Assembly (NCBI GenBank): GCA_900314225.1
Contig: OMUM01000084.1
Span: forward strand, 1-10,183
DNA: 10,183 nucleotides
Direction: 5' to 3'
DNA from: an uncultured bacterium
Lineage (GTDB): Bacteria; Bacillota_I; Bacilli_A; RF39; UBA660
Shown here: positions 1 to 5,090 of the stretch, in pieces
Layout: each line of letters begins with the position of its first letter
Position numbering within the stretch: position 1 is the stretch's first letter
Program-made: the position numbers and the translations under genes
The notes under the pieces: model-generated
Database searches by the model: none
Seen by the model: only the letters and a program-made list of their open reading frames with translations
What the model was told of the DNA's origin: nothing

Positions 1-35
1 TTTAAAATGATAAAAGTAAAAATTACCAATTATTA

Positions 36-44
36 TGCTATAAT
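36..44 (+). promoter_or_regulatory. Extended -10 promoter element upstream of the Ham1-like gene
   Basis: TATAAT at 39-44 is preceded by TGC at 36-38, giving an extended -10 element. No good TTGACA-like -35 lies at the usual distance, which extended -10 promoters tolerate. It sits 25 bases before the start codon at 70, with a purine-rich AAGGAG in between. It would drive the three-gene run from 70 to 2329. The same nine bases TGCTATAAT recur before the phosphoesterase gene at 4413-4421. Confidence 0.5.
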
Positions 45-69
45 TAAATAAAGGAGATGATATATTTTT

Positions 70-630
70 ATGAAAAAAGTAACTTATGTAACTGGAAATT
101 GGTCTAAAATAATGAGTGCTAAAAACATATTGGAGCCACTTGGAATTGAAGTTGACAATGTAAAAATGGAAACAACAGAAATTCAAGCTGATACTGTGGA
201 AGAAGTTGCAATGCATTCTGCTAAAGAGGCAAGTGACAAATTAAAATGTGCGGTATTAAAAAATGACACTGGATTGTACGTTGAAGCATTAGGTGGTTTT
301 CCAGGACCTTATACACATTATGTAGATGAAAGACTTGGTGAAGACGGACTATTGAAACTTCTTGAAGGAGTTGATAATAGAAATGCTTGTTTTATGGAAG
401 CGTTTGCATATTGTGAATATGGAAAAGAACCTATTGTATTTAAGTCTATTACTAAAGGGAAGATAGCTAAAGAAAAATCTGGCACATATGGTTGGAGTTG
501 GGATTTTATTTTCATACCAGATGGCTATGATAAAACAATGGGAAATTATCCTGATGAAGAAAGATGTCATGTCTGGAATACCGATGCTTATACAGAATTA
601 GCTAATTACTTGAAAAATAAGGAAGATTAA
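70..630 (+). CDS. Ham1/RdgB-like non-canonical NTP pyrophosphatase (divergent)
   Basis: A 186-residue protein of the Ham1/RdgB/ITPase family, whose members hydrolyse non-canonical purine triphosphates (ITP, XTP, dITP) to monophosphate and pyrophosphate in the cytoplasm, keeping damaged nucleotides out of DNA and RNA. Length is close to the family norm. Visible motifs are TGNWSK at 8-13 (canonical TGNxxK phosphate-binding loop), TEIQ at 36-39, NDTGLYVEALGGFPG at 65-79 (canonical DDSGL.VDAL.G.PG, with the catalytic Asp kept as D66), and GWSWDFIFIP at 141-150 (canonical GFGYDPIFIP). The C-terminal SHR base-recognition motif is altered: CHVW at 166-169 keeps His but not Arg. The sequence is therefore a divergent member and its substrate could differ from ITP/XTP. 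ATG at 70 follows AAGGAG at 51-56, slightly far away but the only good start. It is the first gene of a tight run; the next gene starts 4 bases after its stop. I do not assign the symbol rdgB because of the divergence. Confidence 0.85.
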   Translation: MKKVTYVTGNWSKIMSAKNILEPLGIEVDNVKMETTEIQADTVEEVAMHSAKEASDKLKCAVLKNDTGLYVEALGGFPGPYTHYVDERLGEDGLLKLLEGVDNRNACFMEAFAYCEYGKEPIVFKSITKGKIAKEKSGTYGWSWDFIFIPDGYDKTMGNYPDEERCHVWNTDAYTELANYLKNKED

Positions 631-634
631 TAAA

Positions 635-1630
635 ATGGAAGAAATAGGTTGTCATTTTAAATTTGAAAAAATAATTGGTAATATTTATCACAATACAAAT
701 TTACTACTAAGTTCTGGTAGAAATTGTCTAAAATATATTATTAATGAGAGAAATATAGCAACATTATTTCTTCCATATTTTTTGTGCGAATCATTAAGTG
801 AAGTATGTATATCTGAGAATGTAAAAATAGAATTCTATCATATTGATAATAATTTTATGCCATTAGATATTGATGAAAAAAAACTAAATGACACAACCTA
901 TATTTACTTAGTAAATTATTATGGATTATTTAGAGAGGATATTAAAAAAATAGTTGATAAATATAAATATGTAATTATTGATAATACTCACGACTTCTTC
1001 AATAAAGATAACTATGGTGTAGATGTTATATACAATTATAGAAAATATTTTGGAGTTCCTGATGGAGCTTGTATAGTTAGCGACGATTTAGTTCCTAATT
1101 CTAAATACTCAAAAGGTAAAAGTTTAGATAAAGTGATTGAGATGCTATCAAGAGATGAAACAGGGGAATACTTTCATTATCCAACATTTTTAGAGGCTGA
1201 TAAACATTTTAAAAATGAAGATTTGTGTTACATGTCTAATTTTACTGAAAACTATTTACGTGCAATAGATTATGATACAGTATTAAAAAATAGATTAAGA
1301 AATTATGATATGCTTTATAAAACACTAAAAAAATATAATCAATTAGATTTATCGTCAAAGCAACTAACATATATGTATCCTTTATTAGTATCTGATGGTG
1401 AATCTTTAAGAACTTATTTAAAAGATAATAATATTTATTCATTACGATTATGGGCCAATATAAATTGGAATGGTGCTAATTCAGATGAAATTAAAAAAGC
1501 AGATAATATGGTGCTATTGCCAATAGATCAACGTTATTCAGATAATGAAATGGAATATATTGCAAACGTAATTGATAATTATTATTCAAATAATCATAAT
1601 AAAGGCAAAATTTTAGTTAGGGGGAAATAA
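635..1630 (+). CDS. DegT/DnrJ/EryC1/StrS-like PLP aminotransferase-fold protein
   Basis: A 331-residue protein resembling the DegT/DnrJ/EryC1/StrS class of PLP enzymes that transaminate nucleotide-linked keto-sugars for surface glycans. The N-terminal block LLSSGRNCLKYI at 24-35 and LPYFLCESL at 46-54 match the SGR..L and P.Y.C pattern of a divergent branch seen in polysaccharide loci. The expected cofactor residues appear present: D116 in IIDNTHDF (Asp that pairs with the pyridine nitrogen, followed by His) and K137 in YRKYFGVPDGA (the likely Schiff-base Lys; RK..PDG is typical of this branch). It is somewhat shorter than the usual 360-400 residues. The start ATG at 635 has AAGGAAG at 619-625. 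It lies 4 bases after the NTP pyrophosphatase gene and overlaps the next gene by one base, so the three are probably co-transcribed. No other glycan gene is visible here, so the product is unknown. Fold assignment is fairly secure, activity is inferred. Confidence 0.7.
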   Translation: MEEIGCHFKFEKIIGNIYHNTNLLLSSGRNCLKYIINERNIATLFLPYFLCESLSEVCISENVKIEFYHIDNNFMPLDIDEKKLNDTTYIYLVNYYGLFREDIKKIVDKYKYVIIDNTHDFFNKDNYGVDVIYNYRKYFGVPDGACIVSDDLVPNSKYSKGKSLDKVIEMLSRDETGEYFHYPTFLEADKHFKNEDLCYMSNFTENYLRAIDYDTVLKNRLRNYDMLYKTLKKYNQLDLSSKQLTYMYPLLVSDGESLRTYLKDNNIYSLRLWANINWNGANSDEIKKADNMVLLPIDQRYSDNEMEYIANVIDNYYSNNHNKGKILVRGK

Positions 1631-1971
1631 TGAAAGAAAAAAAGAAGAAAACATTCGGATTATTTTCAAATAATGAGGAAATCAATGGTATTTTAAACAG
1701 TATAAAATCAAATTCTAAAGTATATTTAAAATTGATAACAGGATTACAATTGCTAGGTAATTTTGAAGGAAAAGCAGAGATTGATTTCTACGATAAAACA
1801 GATAATGAAGAAGAGAAAAAAGTAAGACTTTGGTGTACTGATTCTAATGATGATATATTTGTATTTTATGTATATTCTTCAGATAGAACTGATTTATTAA
1901 AAATCACGAAAGAAACAAACGAAGAAACGTTAGAATATGATTTATCATTAGCAAAAAAAATTCATTCTTGA
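1630..1971 (+). CDS. Hypothetical protein, N-terminal part of a frameshifted gene
   Basis: This 113-residue reading frame starts with ATG at 1630 overlapping the stop of the upstream gene by one base (TAATG) and has a purine-rich TAGGGGGAA site at 1617-1625. I do not recognise the family. It begins with a lysine-rich patch (KEKKKK, residues 2-7), then a mixed alpha/beta-looking stretch with repeated short hydrophobic strands (VYLKLITGLQLLGNF, IFVFYVYSS) and acidic loops. No signal peptide or membrane helix is seen. It ends at TGA 1969-1971, just after a run of eight A at 1953-1960. The frame beginning at that run continues open to 2329, so this is probably the front part of a longer protein of about 232 residues rather than a complete one. 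Cytoplasmic location is inferred from the lack of hydrophobic segments. Confidence 0.6.
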   Translation: MKEKKKKTFGLFSNNEEINGILNSIKSNSKVYLKLITGLQLLGNFEGKAEIDFYDKTDNEEEKKVRLWCTDSNDDIFVFYVYSSDRTDLLKITKETNEETLEYDLSLAKKIHS

Positions 1972-2329
1972 CTCTGATAATATTAATTTTACTAGGACTA
2001 AACAAATTTATTGTTTTAAATTTGGAAGATTAATAACTGATAGTAATAACTTTTATAGTTTATTTTTAAGAGATGACATTGGTTATCAAATACAAGGAGA
2101 TTTAAATGCAAACGTTGTAAGAGAATTGTTAAGTGAATTAAATAAATTAGAAAACTTACCAAAGCTCACTGATTACTTAAATATTTTTGAAAGAATTTTG
2201 ACTGCTAAAGATATCCAATTTTCTATATTATCAATATCTGCATTTAAAGATTTTAAAAATCTAGGCTCTATAACAATTTCTAATGAAGAAGTACATCAAA
2301 AAAAATTAATTAAAAATAAGGAATCTTAA
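1952..2329 (+). pseudogene. C-terminal part of the frameshifted hypothetical gene
   Basis: This stretch follows the stop at 1971 and has no normal start codon of its own. In the second plus frame it is open from 1952, just after a TAG at 1949-1951, to TAA at 2327-2329. It reads FILDSDNINFTRTKQIYCF and onwards, ending in EEVHQKKLIKNKES, with protein-like composition throughout and an amphipathic helix-rich middle (RELLSELNKLENLPKL). Losing one A from the A8 run at 1953-1960 joins it in frame to the preceding 113-residue frame as ...DLSLAKK-FILDSDN..., giving about 232 residues. The only internal start candidate is a TTG at 2126, about 30 bases after AAGGAG at 2094-2099, which is too far for a normal site. 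The simplest reading is a frameshift by mutation or sequencing error, or expression by slippage at the A run. Function unknown. Confidence 0.6.
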
Positions 2330-2377
2330 TATAAAAATACAGGACATATTAACTTAAATATTAAAATATAAAAATAA

Positions 2378-2412
2378 CCCTAATAGTCAATGACTACTAG
2401 GGCTTTCTTTTA
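2378..2412. terminator. Probable bidirectional terminator between convergent genes
   Basis: CCCTAATAGTC at 2378-2388 pairs with GACTACTAGGG at 2392-2402 with one A/C mismatch and a 3-base loop. On the plus strand it is followed by CTTTCTTTTACTT; on the minus strand by TTATTTTTATATTTT. It lies between the plus-strand run ending at 2329 and the minus-strand gene ending at 2410, so it can terminate both. Confidence 0.75.
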
Positions 2413-2805
2413 CTTATTTAATATAGCATAACAATAATCATATACATATAAGTGCTTGTTTATGTCTTTATTGATAACTTTATTTTTAAAATCCGTTTCA
2501 AAGATATTAAATAGCATTTCTATTGAAAAATTTTTCTTTTCTTTTTCAGTAAGTTCTAAATACTTGGCTGAAAGAAATAATAAGTTTTTATATTTAGCAA
2601 AATTAACAATAGTTTTACTATAACTTGGATCAAGTTTATTTAAAACTTCTTTTAATAGTATAATCATATCTTTAGTATTAAAATTAATATCAAAATTTTT
2701 ATTTTCTAATAGATATATTGCTAATCTTATTTTATCAACATTACTTAAATTATCATACATATCTAATAAATCAATTACTTTTTCTGTATTTTTATCTAAC
2801 AACAT
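2410..2805 (-). CDS. Hypothetical small cytoplasmic protein
   Basis: A 131-residue protein that I do not recognise. It is Leu-, Lys-, Asn- and Asp-rich, with no signal peptide, membrane helix or cysteine cluster. The pattern looks mostly alpha-helical (EKVIDLLDMYDNLSNVDKI, then DMIILLKEVLNKL, then LFLSAKYLELTEKEKKNF). The start at 2805 is supported by an AGAGGT ribosome binding site 6-7 bases upstream on the minus strand. It lies 72 bases downstream of the truncated ABC ATPase and ends directly at the bidirectional hairpin. It may be read from the same transcript as the ABC genes, but nothing in its sequence links it to transport; if a deletion removed the DNA upstream of it, its present neighbour may be accidental. 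No function is proposed. Confidence 0.65.
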   Translation of the reverse strand: MLLDKNTEKVIDLLDMYDNLSNVDKIRLAIYLLENKNFDINFNTKDMIILLKEVLNKLDPSYSKTIVNFAKYKNLLFLSAKYLELTEKEKKNFSIEMLFNIFETDFKNKVINKDINKHLYVYDYCYAILNK

Positions 2806-2877
2806 ATTTTACCTCTTTTCCTTATTTTATGGGCTATAAGCAACTTTTCTTAATTACTACCTGTGTCTTCATCACAT

Positions 2878-3294
2878 TCATCCAACTCTTTGTCTCATGC
2901 CACCAGATAAACTATTGGGATATTTATTTATAAAATCTTCTAAGCCATAATCTTTTAATAATTTTAATACATAATTTTTTCTTTCTTCTGTAAGCATATT
3001 TTTTATTTCTAAACCAATCAAACAATTATCTAAAATAGTTCGAAATGGTAATAATGCATCATCCTGTAACATATAAGCTAAACTAACATCATCTGGACAG
3101 ATTATTTCTCCATCTGATTTATTTATTATTCCAGCTAATATTGATAAAAGAGTAGACTTTCCACAACCACTAGGTCCAACAATTGCTACTATTTCACCTT
3201 TATTTATAGAAAAATTTATATTTTTTAAAGCAATAATTTCACTATCTTTTGTATGATAAATTTTACTTAAATTTTTTACTTTAAGTATTTCCAT
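2878..3294 (-). pseudogene. Truncated ABC transporter ATP-binding protein (nitrate/sulfonate/thiamine-precursor type)
   Basis: The frame encodes about 138 residues of an ABC ATPase of the SsuB/TauB/NrtD/ThiZ type, which power SBP-dependent importers and normally run to about 240-260 residues. Visible parts are Walker A GPSGCGKST at 40-48, the Q-loop in YMLQDDALLPFRT with Q77, and the signature LSGGMRQRV at 129-137. The protein then stops one residue later (TGA at 2880-2878), before Walker B, the D-loop and the H-switch, so it could not complete a catalytic ATP site. I chose ATG at 3294 because GGAGG lies 6 bases before it; an in-frame ATG at 3312 lies upstream of that site and is unlikely. 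The gene lies downstream of the substrate-binding protein on the same strand, and no permease follows. Deletion of the 3' half together with the permease gene is the likely explanation; an assembly join error is the alternative. Confidence 0.8.
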
Positions 3295-3343
3295 ATACAA
3301 CCTCCAAATCATATTATTCTATGTATTTATTAATAAAATGTTT

Positions 3344-3349
3344 ATTATA
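3344..3349 (-). promoter_or_regulatory. Candidate -10 element for the ABC ATPase remnant
   Basis: On the minus strand this reads TATAAT, 50 bases before the chosen ATPase start and just after the hairpin that ends the substrate-binding protein gene. No clear -35 is seen, and TATAAT is common by chance at this base composition, so support is weak. Confidence 0.25.
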
Positions 3350-3357
3350 AAAATCAT

Positions 3358-3382
3358 TAGAAAAAGCCCTTAATCAGGCTTT
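3358..3382 (-). terminator. Intrinsic terminator after the substrate-binding protein gene
   Basis: On the minus strand AAAGCC (3382-3377), an 8-base loop, and GGCTTT (3368-3363) form a 6-bp stem that runs into TTTTT. It starts two bases after the stop codon of the substrate-binding protein gene at 3384. It would stop or reduce transcription before the ATPase remnant. Confidence 0.65.
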
Positions 3383-3383
3383 A

Positions 3384-4373
3384 TTATTTTATTTTATAAG
3401 TTAATTTATCATAATCTACTTTTTTATTTAATTCTTTATAGTCAATCATAATATCTTGCAAATGATTAAAAGATTCTTTTGAAAAATTAGTACTTTTAGG
3501 CCATACATCTATTTCTCTATATTTAGCAATTGCATTTTCAAGTTCTTTTAAACTAGTATTAGAAAATTGTTTTTTTATTACCCTAGCAACATCTTCATTA
3601 CTATGATTATGTAAGTATTGAAGTCCTTTTCTAATAGCTAAATCAAAATTTTTTATAATTTCTTTATTTCCTTTTATATAACTATTTCTAGCAGAAAATG
3701 ATGTATATGGAACAATTCCACCTAGTTTACCAACACTTTCTACGATATATCCATAACCTTGTTTTTCTACTTGTGAAGCAGTTGGTTCAAATAAAGTAAC
3801 AAAATCTCCTTGTCCCCCAATAAAAGCTCCACTCATAGCAGCAAATGCAATTGAAGTATCAATATTAACATCTTTTCTAGGATTAATATTATTTTGTTTT
3901 AATGCATATTCAAGAGTCATTTCTGGCATACCAGCTGCTCTTCCTCCAATAATTGTTTTTCCAACTAAATCTGATAATTTAAAATCTTTAATTTTTTTCC
4001 TTGAAACAATAAAAGTTCCATCTTTTTGTGTTAATTGAGAAAATGTTTTCAAGTAATCTTTTTCATGAGAATTATAAACATAAATTGTTGCTTCACTTCC
4101 ACAAAGTCCAATATCTGCGTCACCTGATAGTAAGGAAGCAGTAACTTTATCAGCTCCATTTGTAAGAATTAAATCAATATCAATTCCATAATCTTTGAAA
4201 TAATCTTTTTCAATTGCTACATACATAGGAGCATAAAAAATAGTATGAGCAACCTCAGCCAAAATTACTTTTTTATTAGTGGATTTTTCCTTATTAAAAT
4301 TAAATAGAACTGATGAAACTGCTAAAAAAAGTAAGCAAATAAAAATAAGATAACCAAATATTTTTTTCTTCAT
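3384..4373 (-). CDS. ABC transporter substrate-binding protein, NMT1/SsuA/ThiY-like
   Basis: A 329-residue solute-binding protein of the NMT1/THI5-like periplasmic-binding superfamily, which captures small organic solutes (sulfonates, nitrate or pyrimidine precursors of thiamine) outside the membrane for an ABC importer. Residues 8-24 form a hydrophobic segment after MKKK. The family opening is clear: VILAEVAHTIFYAPMYVAIEKDYFKDYGIDIDL at 36-68 in two parts, then GADKVTASLLSGDADIGLCG at 73-92, and GKTIIGGRAAGMPEM at 138-152 in the hinge-proximal lobe. The only early Cys (C13) is inside the hydrophobic stretch and does not fit a lipobox, so the protein looks anchored by an uncleaved N-terminal helix or exported by a normal signal, unlike most Gram-positive binding proteins, which are lipoproteins. 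The start at 4373 has GGAGGAG about 6 bases before it. Substrate cannot be assigned. The partner ATPase is truncated and no permease is present, so transport by this locus is doubtful. Confidence 0.85.
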   Translation of the reverse strand: MKKKIFGYLIFICLLFLAVSSVLFNFNKEKSTNKKVILAEVAHTIFYAPMYVAIEKDYFKDYGIDIDLILTNGADKVTASLLSGDADIGLCGSEATIYVYNSHEKDYLKTFSQLTQKDGTFIVSRKKIKDFKLSDLVGKTIIGGRAAGMPEMTLEYALKQNNINPRKDVNIDTSIAFAAMSGAFIGGQGDFVTLFEPTASQVEKQGYGYIVESVGKLGGIVPYTSFSARNSYIKGNKEIIKNFDLAIRKGLQYLHNHSNEDVARVIKKQFSNTSLKELENAIAKYREIDVWPKSTNFSKESFNHLQDIMIDYKELNKKVDYDKLTYKIK

Positions 4374-4412
4374 AAATCTCCTCCAAAATATTGTATGAGA
4401 GAATTTCTAATA

Positions 4413-4421
4413 TGCTATAAT
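4413..4421 (+). promoter_or_regulatory. Extended -10 promoter element upstream of the phosphoesterase gene
   Basis: TATAAT at 4416-4421 is preceded by TGC, matching the element at 36-44 base for base. A weak TTGTAT lies at 4391-4396, with a spacing of 19. It is 24 bases before the chosen start at 4445, with AAAGGA between. Confidence 0.5.
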
Positions 4422-4444
4422 TATTATTGAAAGGAATGATTATC

Positions 4445-4990
4445 ATGAATCTAATGTTTATATCAGATATACATGGAATAAAAACTAATTTAAAAAAAAT
4501 AAAAGAAAGATATAAAGAATTAAATTGTAATAAATTAATTGTTTTAGGAGATTTATATTATATTGGACCAAGAAATCAAATGAAAGATGGATATGACATA
4601 CAATATATTAAAGAATTTTTAGAATCATTTAAAGATGATTTAATTTGTTTAAGAGGAAATTGTGATTCAGAAGTAGACTTAATGGTATCTGACTTTCCTA
4701 TTATTAATGAACTTAGTTTGATTAATATTGACTCTCATGATATCTATCTAACTCATGGTCATATATATAATAAAAATAATTGGCCTAAAGAAAATAGTAT
4801 ATTAATATATGGTCATTTACATATACCATTTATAAAAGAAGAGAAAAAAAACTTATTTATAAATCCTGGTTCAATTTCACTACCTAAAGAAAATAACAAT
4901 CCAACATATTTAATATATTCTAATAATAAATTTACTATTTATGATATAAATGACAATATAATTGCTGAAAAAATAATAGATAAGAAATAA
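4445..4990 (+). CDS. yfcE: YfcE-type metallophosphoesterase
   Basis: A 181-residue calcineurin-like phosphoesterase of the YfcE/MJ0936 group, two-metal enzymes that hydrolyse phosphodiester bonds in small substrates; the E. coli member has 184 residues and its natural substrate is not settled. All metal-site motifs are visible: DIHG (D8, H10), GDLYYIGPRN (D36), GNCDSEVD (N72), THGH (H104, H106), GHLH (H124, H126) and NPGS at 140-143. The stretches IGPRN, GNCDSEVD and the final NPGS.SLPK block are those of YfcE itself. ATG at 4445 is preferred because AAAGGA at 4430-4435 is well spaced from it; upstream alternatives (TTG 4427, ATG 4436) overlap or abut that site. It is divergent from the binding-protein gene and appears to be a single-gene unit. 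No cysteine-rich or membrane part is present, so it acts in the cytoplasm. Confidence 0.9.
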   Translation: MNLMFISDIHGIKTNLKKIKERYKELNCNKLIVLGDLYYIGPRNQMKDGYDIQYIKEFLESFKDDLICLRGNCDSEVDLMVSDFPIINELSLINIDSHDIYLTHGHIYNKNNWPKENSILIYGHLHIPFIKEEKKNLFINPGSISLPKENNNPTYLIYSNNKFTIYDINDNIIAEKIIDKK

Positions 4991-5017
4991 ACCTAGTAAA
5001 ATTCCAACAAATGTAGT

Positions 5018-5032
5018 TAAATTAATAATTTA
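5018..5032. repeat. AT-only palindrome next to the adhesin promoter
   Basis: TAAATTA (5018-5024), a single A, and TAATTTA (5026-5032) form a perfect inverted repeat ending 3 bases before the -35 element at 5035. The position would suit an operator or a weak terminator for the phosphoesterase gene, but an AT-only palindrome of this size can arise by chance here. Confidence 0.25.
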
Positions 5033-5034
5033 CC

Positions 5035-5063
5035 TTGCAAAATAAATATAAAAGTGTTATAAT
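5035..5063 (+). promoter_or_regulatory. Sigma-A-type promoter of the adhesin-sortase operon
   Basis: TTGCAA at 5035-5040 and TATAAT at 5058-5063 are separated by exactly 17 bases, and TGT at 5055-5057 adds an extended -10. This is the best promoter in the window. It lies 28 bases before the adhesin start and should drive the three genes to the terminator near 8016. Confidence 0.8.
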
Positions 5064-5090
5064 ATAGCCAATCAGTGAGGGGTGGGTAAA

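Noticed and set aside
1949..1980. Reading TGA as tryptophan (Mollicutes-type code) to explain the early stops at 1969 and 2878
   Set aside because: Recoding TGA extends the first frame by only two codons before TAA at 1978, and the ATPase only to a nearby TAG without restoring Walker B. Tryptophan is encoded by TGG throughout, so the standard bacterial code fits.
2106..2120. ATG after AAGGAGATTTAA as a start for a small gene
   Set aside because: Although the ribosome-binding sequence looks good, this ATG is followed by a stop after four codons, and it is out of frame with the open stretch to 2329.
2718..2933. Plus-strand frame of 71 residues
   Set aside because: It lies antisense to the hypothetical gene and ATPase remnant, has Phe/Tyr/Leu-heavy composition typical of a shadow frame in AT-rich DNA, and has no ribosome binding site.
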